Shown piece by piece: positions 45,788 through 54,029 of a stretch of 64,000 nt of DNA (positions are counted from its first letter, which is position 1; each line of letters starts with the position of its first letter). The DNA is taken from contig CALFUK010000190.1 in the NCBI GenBank assembly GCA_937929945.1, forward strand, positions 1 to 64,000, written 5' to 3'. A program made the position numbers and the translations under genes. The notes under the pieces are model-generated. The model ran no database searches. It was given only the letters and a program-made list of their open reading frames with translations, and was not told the DNA's origin. This DNA is from an uncultured Saprospiraceae bacterium. GTDB taxonomy: Bacteria; Bacteroidota; Bacteroidia; Chitinophagales; Saprospiraceae.

Positions 45788-48241
45788 ATGAAATACCTTT
45801 TTAGTTTGCTGCTTCTATTTATGTTCTGCACCGTAGGGTTAGTGGGACAGGGAGACCAAGTGTCACTTACAGATGGTGAGAAAATATACTTGCACACTGA
45901 CAGAGACTTCTATATCGGGGGCTCAGAGATTTACGGCAAGTTATACCTCACTGATGTACAAACTAATCTACTCGGATCAAAGAGTCAGGTGGCTTATGTG
46001 GATCTACTGAATGAAGCAGCGGATGTGGTAGACAGTAAGATCGTCAAGCTAATCGATGGTGTGGCTGATCTTTCTTTCTTATTAGCGCCAAGCCTGCCTG
46101 GAGATGAGTATATCCTGCGGGCCTATACAAAGTATATGCAGAACGAAGCTGAGGCCTTCTATTTTCGTAAGATAATATACATCAGCGACTATCAGAATCC
46201 TAAGCCTACAGAGCGATCTACTGAACAATCAAACCAGGTCATGGTCAGCTTTTTTCCAGAGGGCGGTCATCTGGTCGATGGTCTCTCATCGAATGTAGCA
46301 GTCATGAGCAGAGATCAGTCAGATCAAGCGGTACCTGCAGAAATAAAAATCTTAAGTTCGGCATCAGAATCCATCGTAGTACAGACAGACTCTCGTGGCT
46401 ACGGTCGCTTCTCCATAGTAGCTAAGGCTGACGAGCGCTACAGCGTCATGGTGAATGGGATCAAACATACTGAAGCAGAGATGCCGAAGGTCCGAACAGC
46501 TGGTGTCGCCCTACAAGTCGATGTAAATGAGGATCATGCGACTATCCGCGTGAGTAAGACAGCGTCGCCCCGTACAGCGGGAGAATTGATATGCATTATC
46601 CACACCATGAATCAGGTGATCAAGGAGGAGGTCATAGAAGATCAGGAAAAAGCATCGCTGGATATACCTCTTGCCCAATTAGCTATGGGTATCAATCACA
46701 TCACCATATTTAATCAACAGGCGGAGGTGCTGAGTGAGCGTCTGATCTTTAATCATCAAGGAGTGAGTGGCTATAATGTAGACCTCAATCTCGATCAGGA
46801 GACTTATGGTAAGCGAGATTTAGTAGAGCTCGAAATAGACGCTTATGATGATGATGGGGAGCCGCTTATCTCCAATCTGTCACTGTCGGTGATCGACCGA
46901 TATATGACTTATGATAATCCAAACAATCATGATATTAGATCATATATGTGGTTAGGCTCGGAACTAAGAGGCAGGATAGAGAAGCCTCGATCCTATCTTT
47001 ATGATCTTGAAGATCCTGATATTGAAGGCATTGATCTATTGATGATGACCCATGGATGGAGAGGGATCAAAGAGCAGCAAGATGCCTCACTCATGGAGGC
47101 GGAGACAGGACTTAGTATCAGAGGCACAGTCCACAAGAAAGATAAACCTGATAAGCCAGTCAAGGCTATAGGTAATCTGACTGTCATGGATGATCGATTC
47201 GAAATACACAATTTCGAGACAGATGAATCAGGTCAGTTTGTGTTGCAAGGTCTCACACTGCGTGACTCGGTCTCCCTCATTTTTCAGGCAGCTGTCGCAA
47301 AGAAAAAATCTAAACCAAGAGATCCTGATGATACTGCGCTGAAGGGAAATCGAAATGTAGATATCGTCATTCATGAAAGAGAGGTGCCACAGCGTTCTCT
47401 AGTAGACATGCAGGCGCTCAATGCTGCAGCTTTTTATAATGACTTAGAGGTGGATGCTGCCAGCATTGTCAGGTTTAATGAAATTAATATCAATACAGGA
47501 GATGCCAGTATTGCTATGAGTGTAGAGTTAGATGAGTTTGAGGTCAGGGCAGAGCGCGCAGAGGAAGTCGTAGCCTACCATGAGGATGTCATGCAGTACA
47601 CACAGCCTAACGCCAGAATCTTTGCCGATGACATGCCACTGTTAGAATCTTACTTTGATATATATGGCATGATCCGTGGACGCATACCAGGGCTCAAATT
47701 CGAGGCTCCCCTCAGTCCTGAGGATGGAAAGCATCGATTAATATTTAGAGGGGAAAGATCATTTAAGCTGGCGAGAGGGGCCCGATTCATGATCAATGGC
47801 TCTTTTGTTTCTGTCGGTCTAGCTGAAGCGATTCGGCCGACGCAGGTAGCATTCATAGATGCTGTAAGTAGTCTGAGTCAGCTCACGGCCTATGGCGGAG
47901 CGGGGGCTAATGGGATCATTATGATTTACCTGAAGCCGCCAGGAAGCCAGCAAGATCAGACAACTGAGACCTATAATGGTATTTTAAATTACATCTATCA
48001 AGGCTATGACACCGTACGACAATTCTATGTTCCTAACTACAGCATAGAAAATGATGAGACTCTAAGAGACGATCGGATGACCCTGCACTGGGAGCCTGAG
48101 ATCATCACTGATGAGGACGGTATAGCTTACGTACGATTTTACACGGGAGATAGAAATACGATTTATGAGGTAGAGCTGCAGGGCTTGACCATAGACGGAT
48201 TGCCGGTCACTGCACGCACTAGCTTCTTTGTGAATGAATAG
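45788..48241 (+). CDS. MG2-like and TonB-plug-domain exported protein without a beta-barrel
   Basis: The ATG at 45788 gives a good signal peptide (MKYLFSLLLLFMFCTVGLVGQ); earlier in-frame starts would bury it behind 33 residues. The N-terminal part resembles macroglobulin MG2 domains (EKIYLHTDRDFYIGGSEIYGK, PGDEYILRAYTKYM), middle domains are Ig/carboxypeptidase-regulatory-like, and a plug-like domain lies near 650-760 (MIRGRIPGLKF, ARFMINGSFVSVGLAEAI, YGGAGANGIIMIYLK). The last ~100 residues (VRFYTGDRNTIYEVELQGLT) form another beta sandwich. There is no room for a TonB barrel. This class is common in Bacteroidota; its task is unknown, perhaps assembly or handling of a surface complex. Overlaps the next gene by 8 bp. 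Confidence 0.88.
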   Translation: MKYLFSLLLLFMFCTVGLVGQGDQVSLTDGEKIYLHTDRDFYIGGSEIYGKLYLTDVQTNLLGSKSQVAYVDLLNEAADVVDSKIVKLIDGVADLSFLLAPSLPGDEYILRAYTKYMQNEAEAFYFRKIIYISDYQNPKPTERSTEQSNQVMVSFFPEGGHLVDGLSSNVAVMSRDQSDQAVPAEIKILSSASESIVVQTDSRGYGRFSIVAKADERYSVMVNGIKHTEAEMPKVRTAGVALQVDVNEDHATIRVSKTASPRTAGELICIIHTMNQVIKEEVIEDQEKASLDIPLAQLAMGINHITIFNQQAEVLSERLIFNHQGVSGYNVDLNLDQETYGKRDLVELEIDAYDDDGEPLISNLSLSVIDRYMTYDNPNNHDIRSYMWLGSELRGRIEKPRSYLYDLEDPDIEGIDLLMMTHGWRGIKEQQDASLMEAETGLSIRGTVHKKDKPDKPVKAIGNLTVMDDRFEIHNFETDESGQFVLQGLTLRDSVSLIFQAAVAKKKSKPRDPDDTALKGNRNVDIVIHEREVPQRSLVDMQALNAAAFYNDLEVDAASIVRFNEININTGDASIAMSVELDEFEVRAERAEEVVAYHEDVMQYTQPNARIFADDMPLLESYFDIYGMIRGRIPGLKFEAPLSPEDGKHRLIFRGERSFKLARGARFMINGSFVSVGLAEAIRPTQVAFIDAVSSLSQLTAYGGAGANGIIMIYLKPPGSQQDQTTETYNGILNYIYQGYDTVRQFYVPNYSIENDETLRDDRMTLHWEPEIITDEDGIAYVRFYTGDRNTIYEVELQGLTIDGLPVTARTSFFVNE

Positions 48242-49364
48242 ATATATGAGGAATACAATCACCAGTCTATTGTGCTGTGGGATCTGCCTTTGGTTTGCAG
48301 AGAGTGTCTCTGCTCAGATGATCAGTCAAGTAGTTTACGACAGCATAGAGCAAAAGCCCATTACTGATGTCTATGTGTTTATCAATGACAGCTCTATCGG
48401 TACCAATACTGATGATGGAGGGATCTATCAGTTAGACCTGAATGGTATGACGAATATCAGTATCATCTTTTCCCACTTGAGCTATGACACCTATCAGATA
48501 AACTTGGAGCGCCAGTCGAACCTCCGAGATACGATCTATCTATCTCCGTCCGTACTCAGCTTAGAAGAAATAAACGTCGTCGAGAAAGGGGATAAGAGGC
48601 TGAGAGCTAAACGGATGAAGAAATTTGTCAATGCCTTCTTGGGAGAATCTAAGGAACGCCGACAAGTATCAATCCTTAATCCTGAAGTCTTGCTGCTTTT
48701 CGAAGAAGATGATAAACTGTATGCGACGGCTAATCAGGCCCTCATGATTGAAAATAGGCGCTTAGGCTACACGCTGCAGTTCTACCTCAAGGAATTTGAG
48801 CTGACTGAAAATGATGATGTGATATACAAGGGGAATATCAGCTTTAAGCCATTGGAGGCCACAGGTAAGAAGCTGGCTAAGTATAAGCGCAATCGAAGAC
48901 GAACCTACGCAGAGACTCATCGAAGTTTCTTTAAAGATTTAGTCAATCATCAAGTCATGCCTGAAGATTTCTACATCGGATACACCCAGATGAATTACAA
49001 TCGAGAATTTGTGGATTTCCAAAGTACTTCAGTTGATTCTTTTCAAATCATTGCTGTCGATACGAATGTGTATCAGATTCCTATACGTAATTATTTCACT
49101 GTGCGCTATAGGAAGATCAAAGAACTCCAACATAAACCCCCAGCACAAAGAATGAGCCCTACCTTTACCACTGGTCTGAAGCAAGTAAAAATGCGTCAAG
49201 ACGATTCGTCGACATCATACATTACTTCGGCTACTGATCAGATCTTAGTCGATCGACTGGGTCGCATACTGAATCCATTGGAGCTGGAAGAATATGGATT
49301 TTGGGCCAGTAAGCGCATTGCCTCGATGTTGCCATTTGATTACTTACCAAGTCAGAAAGAATAA
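48234..49364 (+). CDS. Exported carboxypeptidase-regulatory-like domain protein
   Basis: 376 residues; ATG at 48234 overlaps the previous stop, and an ATG at 48246 is an alternative. A signal peptide ends near SVSAQ. The N-terminal domain is carboxypeptidase-regulatory-like (QVVYDSIEQKPITDVYVFIN, GGIYQLDLNGMTNISIIFSH), ending in LSLEEINVVEKGDKRLRAKR as in TonB receptors, but no plug or barrel follows. The remaining ~260 residues are beta-rich with long basic segments (KKLAKYKRNRRRTYAETHRS) and recall the DUF5686-like group; I cannot be firm. Coupled to the MG2/plug gene, so the two likely act together. Confidence 0.8.
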   Translation: MNRYMRNTITSLLCCGICLWFAESVSAQMISQVVYDSIEQKPITDVYVFINDSSIGTNTDDGGIYQLDLNGMTNISIIFSHLSYDTYQINLERQSNLRDTIYLSPSVLSLEEINVVEKGDKRLRAKRMKKFVNAFLGESKERRQVSILNPEVLLLFEEDDKLYATANQALMIENRRLGYTLQFYLKEFELTENDDVIYKGNISFKPLEATGKKLAKYKRNRRRTYAETHRSFFKDLVNHQVMPEDFYIGYTQMNYNREFVDFQSTSVDSFQIIAVDTNVYQIPIRNYFTVRYRKIKELQHKPPAQRMSPTFTTGLKQVKMRQDDSSTSYITSATDQILVDRLGRILNPLELEEYGFWASKRIASMLPFDYLPSQKE

Positions 49365-49446
49365 GTCATTGAGCCTCTTGCCAGTCTATAGGGCAAACAA
49401 GTGAAGGGTGGTGCAGTTTTTTTTTGACAGTAGAATTAATGTCTAT

Positions 49447-50511
49447 TTACCTCAAAGCATACATTTTCCCACTGTACCATTTTTTCACTATCTCCAGTGC
49501 GGGCTTATTCTGAACGGTGAAGCTGGTATTGTGTTCATCTATATGGTGGCCGAACCATTTCCATGAGAAGCCTCCAGCGACCCAGGACTCATTCCAGAAG
49601 GCTTGAAATAGGGCTTCGTATAAGTTGCTCTGTGCTTCGTTATTAGGCTTTATTTTTTCTCCTTTATCATGCGTCCACGGGCGTCGCCCTGCATAGGGAA
49701 TATTGCGATAGCCGAATTCGGATAGGAGTATTTGTTTCTCATATTTTTGGCTGACTCTTTTTAGATTTTTTGCAATGGATTTCCATTTCTTTCGTGTGCG
49801 CTTGACTTGTGGTGTTTTGCTTTTACTGACGGGAAAATACATGTCGACACCCACATAATCCAGATCATGCCAGAAAGATATTTTTTCATATTCATCCCAG
49901 TTTGCAGAGTAAGTCACTTCACCATCGTAGATGGATCTCACCTTTCTGATCAGGGCAGTCCAAAAGGCAGGGCGGTGATGGCTGAATGTTCTGAGTTCTG
50001 TGCCGATCGAGAATAGCTCTACACCAGCATCAGCTGCGATCTTGGCCACTTGTAAGATATAGGCTTCATATTCTGATTCTAAAATTCGCCAATCTGCCTC
50101 TGTTCGAGCTTTGAGGTCGCCTCTCCATTCCGCACCATCGGTTTTGTCCGCAGGAGTCGGAGCGCCAAGTTCTATGTGAGGCTTGATGAATACACGGAGA
50201 CCGGCCTGCTTAGCCATGGCGATGCTCTGGGTGCTGGCCTCTAAGGTGTTGCCCCAGTAAGAGGTCTGTTCATCTGGTAATATCTGCAGCGTCGCTCGAT
50301 CCAGAGTAGCGACAGGTATGATAGCGATCCAGTTGGCATTGGTCGTTTTCAGATCTTCGAACATCTCCGCTGTCAGGTATGGTGTCCCTGGTGCATTGAA
50401 GCTCATGCCATTTATCTTCTGTCCATAGGAGATGCCATAGCAGGACAGCAGTATGAGGAGAATGGATGATACCACCGATATATAGCTTATGATGTATTTG
50501 ATTAGGTTCAT
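49447..50511 (-). CDS. Glycoside hydrolase family 113-like TIM-barrel protein
   Basis: 354 residues with an N-terminal signal/anchor segment and a (beta/alpha)8 barrel resembling GH113 endo-1,4-beta-mannanases. The likely catalytic pair is Glu 172 (SIGTEL, acid/base) and Glu 265 (LLSEFGYR, nucleophile). Other family marks are GMSFNAPG, WIAIIPVATL, VFIKPHIEL and DYVGVDMYFP. It closes an operon with an Omp85-like protein and a DUF547-barrel protein, so its substrate may be a cell-envelope or exported glycan rather than a food polysaccharide; no binding module is attached. Confidence 0.85.
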   Translation of the reverse strand: MNLIKYIISYISVVSSILLILLSCYGISYGQKINGMSFNAPGTPYLTAEMFEDLKTTNANWIAIIPVATLDRATLQILPDEQTSYWGNTLEASTQSIAMAKQAGLRVFIKPHIELGAPTPADKTDGAEWRGDLKARTEADWRILESEYEAYILQVAKIAADAGVELFSIGTELRTFSHHRPAFWTALIRKVRSIYDGEVTYSANWDEYEKISFWHDLDYVGVDMYFPVSKSKTPQVKRTRKKWKSIAKNLKRVSQKYEKQILLSEFGYRNIPYAGRRPWTHDKGEKIKPNNEAQSNLYEALFQAFWNESWVAGGFSWKWFGHHIDEHNTSFTVQNKPALEIVKKWYSGKMYALR

Positions 50512-50544
50512 GATGACTGATTCATTTATGGTGAGCTGTCCTGT

Positions 50545-51822
50545 TTAAAAGTATTGGCCTAGACCGACGACGAATCCTCTTTGGTGCTGATTTAGCACAT
50601 CTACCGCATAGTCGAGTCGAAGGGTAGCACCATATATTCTATGATAAATGATTCTGATACCGCCACCGACGAATATTCTAAATTGATCGGGATCGAAGAG
50701 GTCTGTTAGCTGTCCACCTGGATTTCTCCACGTTCCAGCATCAGCGAATGAAACGACTTGGATCCCCCATCGACTATTTTCTAACAGGGCTTGCCGATAT
50801 TCGGTATTCAAAATGAGCTGTGCGGTGCCTCGATCGATTCGATTGCCGATGCCTCTGATGTTGACATGGCTGTCCGCTACGAAGGGGGCGAATGGAGAAT
50901 CATTGTTACTGGCCACGCCTATTCTGAATCGATTGGCCAGATTTCCTCTTGCACCTATTCTGGCATAGGTCTTGGCCTGCAGCAGGATGCTGTGAAACCA
51001 GCTGCGATCATCAGTGTTATAGACATTCTGCAGCAGGGCATTCCATTCGATTCCTTTTAAGTAGAAGTAATGGTAGTTCAAGTGATTTTCACTGTATTGA
51101 AGTTTTGTGAGCCATTTTACTTGTTTTAGTTGATCAGGTCCTACGGAGACATCAGAGAACTGTTCTTGGCTTTTTTTATAATTTTCAATGAAGTATGTAG
51201 CGCCAAATTCAAATTGACGATGCAAGTCTAAGTGGCGGATCGCAGTCAAGCCGATGCCGTCATTGCCATATTCATAGTTGACCGTCGCCTCTGGAAAGTA
51301 GAGTGGCTCCAGTGATGACCAGGAGCTGATGCTTGCTGTGTAGCCCCAGTCAGATTGCTTGATTCTCTGATTCTTATAATATACATTTCCACTATGTCTG
51401 CCATCATTGTTTAGGTAGGCGGCGCTGAGTACCTGGCCTTTTCCCAGCCAGTTGATGTCCGTGAAGCCCACCTGAAACCAGATGTTATCTGTGATGCCCC
51501 CTGAGTTTAAGATGGGCAGCAGGGTTCTTCGTTCTTCGATTTCAAATACGAGTTGCTCTATGCCGTCATGATTCTCTTTTCTATAGTCTACGTGTGCGAT
51601 GCCAGAGAGATTCTTAAGACGCTGTACATCGCTCAGGATGAGGCTATCGCTTGGGTCGGTGCTTTGGTGGGATAAGATGAACTGAGTCAAGTATTCTTCA
51701 TCTGACTTTTCTATGCCTTCAAATCTGATATTGCCTACTGACTTAGAGTTCGCCTGCTGACCATAGCATACATCAATGGTCATAATGAAAGCGAAGATGA
51801 GTAATAGGATATTATAGTGCAT
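50545..51822 (-). CDS. Omp85/BamA-like outer membrane protein with short POTRA region
   Basis: 425 residues. After a signal peptide (ending CYGQ) comes a single POTRA-like domain (about 25-95: VGNIRFEGIEKSDEEYLTQF, LVFEIEERRTLLP), then a 16-strand-type barrel (TDINWLGKGQVLSAAYLNN ... GGGIRIIYHRIYGATLRLDY ... FVVGLGQYF). With one POTRA it is nearer to TamA/ShlB-like or Bacteroidota-specific Omp85 proteins than to essential BamA. It lies 23 bp downstream of the DUF547-barrel gene and 33 bp upstream of the GH113-like gene. It may insert or export a product of the operon; inference. Confidence 0.85.
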   Translation of the reverse strand: MHYNILLLIFAFIMTIDVCYGQQANSKSVGNIRFEGIEKSDEEYLTQFILSHQSTDPSDSLILSDVQRLKNLSGIAHVDYRKENHDGIEQLVFEIEERRTLLPILNSGGITDNIWFQVGFTDINWLGKGQVLSAAYLNNDGRHSGNVYYKNQRIKQSDWGYTASISSWSSLEPLYFPEATVNYEYGNDGIGLTAIRHLDLHRQFEFGATYFIENYKKSQEQFSDVSVGPDQLKQVKWLTKLQYSENHLNYHYFYLKGIEWNALLQNVYNTDDRSWFHSILLQAKTYARIGARGNLANRFRIGVASNNDSPFAPFVADSHVNIRGIGNRIDRGTAQLILNTEYRQALLENSRWGIQVVSFADAGTWRNPGGQLTDLFDPDQFRIFVGGGIRIIYHRIYGATLRLDYAVDVLNQHQRGFVVGLGQYF

Positions 51823-51845
51823 CAGAAATAGGCTTAATTGACTGA

Positions 51846-53411
51846 TTATATATTGAATCTAAACCCTACATTAAACGTAGAAGCTTGACCTCCAGTATTA
51901 GCTAAGAATTTATTAGTGAAGTCTGTCACTAATAATTCTAATTCCAGACTGGGGGTGAATTGGTACTTAGCTCCCAGACCGTATTGGTAAAAGTAGTCAA
52001 AGTCACTTTGCCAGTAGGGAGAAAACCCACCCAGAGTGTATAATGTCGTCTTGGGATTAGGAAGATAGCTGAATATTAATGTTGCTGGAGTCGATAGTCG
52101 ATTCAAGTGCCCTGCACCTTGGCTGCCTATGTCTTCGATTAATAAGTCTAGCTCTGTGAATAATGAAAAATTCTGACCGATGGAGAAGTCATTGAAAAAT
52201 TGAGTGTTCCAGGTAGGGCCCGTCCAGTCAATGTAGGGCTGCGTAGAGCTTCCTGCTAGATCACTGCCGATAGGAAATACGAATGAACTTTGGATCGAGA
52301 AGTTAGTCCAGCTCTCTACCGGGGCATAGCGGATCTGTGGACCGAATGCTGTCAAGCCTTGTCTGGAAGACCTTGAGTCACCCCCTGATATCACGCTTAG
52401 TGGAGAAGAGTCTGCTACATCATTTCTCACTCTTCTGTATCGTGTATTGAATCCGATGTTCCATTTGTTACTGATGCCGTATAAAAAACTAACTGAAGTG
52501 GTTAAGAAGGTAGCTCTGTCTGTCAGAGCATCATTATTACCAGTCTGTTGAGTGTATAAATTGTTGAATATCTTAGTTTCTGTAGTGCCTTTGGGGATCA
52601 CGGAGGATACAACATACCTGGCTGCATTGGCAGCACTGGATGATGTGCCATCAACACTTGAGGTACTGATAGCTTGATCATTCAATGTCCAATCATAAGG
52701 GTAGTATGATATTTTTGCATTGGCTGGAATTGCAGTGTTGCGGTATTGATTAATGAATTTGATGACCTCTTCTTTATTGCCGCCAAAATCATTCTGGTAC
52801 CACTTGAAGATCTGAGACAGCTCTACTTTATTGCCACTATTCTTCAAGAATGATGGATCATTAAGAGCTAAAGTAGTCTGCTGCTCTAACTGAGTGTCTA
52901 AAGACTCAGGAGTATAGGCGAAGTCAGTAATCGGTGGACAACCTAATGCGCCACAAACAAGCACGAAGTGTAACCTCGCATCTTGGTATGGTGTGAGAAG
53001 CTTTTTCTTTTCTAAATTATTCAGCGTAAAGGATTCGCCTGCTACCCTTACTTTCTTTCGGTCAAAGAAGCCACCAATCGATTGCACCGACTCAAGAGGG
53101 TAGCCCTGTCTAGCCTGATTGATGACATGCAGGTTATAGGCGTTGATGTAGAATGCCTTTTGCGTAGCATCAGATGTACCAGAAAGATCAGCATCCTCAA
53201 CCTTCATGATCAGTACATCTAAGTCTTTACTCGTTTTGAGTTGAGCGTAATCAAGCGTACCATTTTTGACTTCTGCTTGAAAGAATGCGTCGACACTGGT
53301 AAAGAATGACTGATTGATGGTCTGAGCGTGGGTCGCAGGCAGTCCAATTAGAGTGAGGAAAAGGACGGCCGCTGATAGTGAGATGAAAACTGATTTTTTT
53401 ATGAAATTCAT
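51846..53411 (-). CDS. DUF547 domain fused to an outer-membrane beta-barrel
   Basis: 521 residues with a signal peptide ending THAQ. Residues ~35-235 are a DUF547 domain (FYINAYNLHVINQARQGYP, LHFVLVCGALGCPPITDFAY, LSQIFKWYQNDFGG), a fold often compared with transglutaminase/cysteine-peptidase-like enzymes, with the conserved Cys in VCGALGCPP. From ~255 the chain becomes a run of amphipathic strands (TTSVSFLYGISNKWNIGFNTRYRRV split; TNFSIQSSFVFPIGS; QFTPSLELELLVTDF) and ends STFNVGFRFNI, a typical barrel end. DUF547 proteins are usually without a barrel, so this one is tethered in the outer membrane. First long gene of the envelope operon; a thioredoxin-like gene is 69 bp upstream. Confidence 0.85.
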   Translation of the reverse strand: MNFIKKSVFISLSAAVLFLTLIGLPATHAQTINQSFFTSVDAFFQAEVKNGTLDYAQLKTSKDLDVLIMKVEDADLSGTSDATQKAFYINAYNLHVINQARQGYPLESVQSIGGFFDRKKVRVAGESFTLNNLEKKKLLTPYQDARLHFVLVCGALGCPPITDFAYTPESLDTQLEQQTTLALNDPSFLKNSGNKVELSQIFKWYQNDFGGNKEEVIKFINQYRNTAIPANAKISYYPYDWTLNDQAISTSSVDGTSSSAANAARYVVSSVIPKGTTETKIFNNLYTQQTGNNDALTDRATFLTTSVSFLYGISNKWNIGFNTRYRRVRNDVADSSPLSVISGGDSRSSRQGLTAFGPQIRYAPVESWTNFSIQSSFVFPIGSDLAGSSTQPYIDWTGPTWNTQFFNDFSIGQNFSLFTELDLLIEDIGSQGAGHLNRLSTPATLIFSYLPNPKTTLYTLGGFSPYWQSDFDYFYQYGLGAKYQFTPSLELELLVTDFTNKFLANTGGQASTFNVGFRFNI

Positions 53412-53480
53412 AATATTGTGTTTTGTGATGCTAACTTAAAGTTTACATCGATTGAAAATAATTACTTACCCGTTTTTCTG

Positions 53481-53831
53481 TCAAGCGGATTTTTTTTGTG
53501 TGAGTGCTGGAAACGATGTTTCTATTGAGCTGGCTAGTGAGCTGAAGCCAATCGTCCCATTGAAGACCTGATCAATCTGGCCATTATTGATGATCAATAT
53601 GATTGGATTCTTAGACACCATCAGCTCCTGTTTCATCAGATGAGATGGCTGTTCTAATTTGATGTAGTTCAGATGATGACCGTAGGCTGCTTGTACCTTA
53701 GTCATGACTTCTTCCATCAAATAGTTTTCATTGTCACAGCTGAAGCATATGTATACGAGTACTGGTGCAGTGTAATGCTTGGTTGATTCAAGCAAGTCTG
53801 CGATGGTCGTTATTTGATTTTCTGAGTTCAT
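53481..53831 (-). CDS. Thioredoxin-like cytoplasmic protein with CFSC motif
   Basis: 116 residues, no signal peptide. A thioredoxin fold is suggested by the strand VLVYICFSCDNENY, where CFSC occupies the active-site position (CGPC in thioredoxin), and by the cis-Pro region SKNPIILIINNGQIDQVFNG. The usual Trp before the motif is Ile. It may be a disulfide reductase or bacillithiol/thiol-related partner; low similarity makes the exact role open. It lies at the head of the DUF547 operon and divergent from the PAS/AAA+ regulator. Confidence 0.72.
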   Translation of the reverse strand: MNSENQITTIADLLESTKHYTAPVLVYICFSCDNENYLMEEVMTKVQAAYGHHLNYIKLEQPSHLMKQELMVSKNPIILIINNGQIDQVFNGTIGFSSLASSIETSFPALTQKKSA

Positions 53832-53969
53832 AATTTCGTGTTTCTATCTTTACTACCCTTGAGATCGTATAATAGTTGCCTGGTATTTATGTGTAGGTTG
53901 TATCTAATTGATTATCAAAGATGTATGAGCGTTTATTCTTTTCATAAGGAAGATGTGATTTTAATTTAA

Positions 53970-53993
53970 TTACGATATATCGTAAGTTTACGA
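53970..53993. promoter_or_regulatory. Triple half-site operator-like palindrome
   Basis: TTACGA-TATA-TCGTAA-GT-TTACGA: the first two half-sites form a perfect 16-bp palindrome (53970-53985), and the middle and last form a second inverted repeat sharing the centre site. It lies 36 bp before the ATG of the PAS/AAA+ regulator and 138 bp before the divergent thioredoxin-like gene. Confidence 0.55.
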
Positions 53994-54029
53994 AAAATAA
54001 CTGTCGGCTATTGTACATAAAAATTTTAG

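Noticed and set aside
49415-49435. Run of nine T between the convergent genes near 49.4 kb as a terminator
   Set aside because: No stable stem directly precedes it; the nearby TTGCC/GGCAA stem is only 5 bp and not adjacent.
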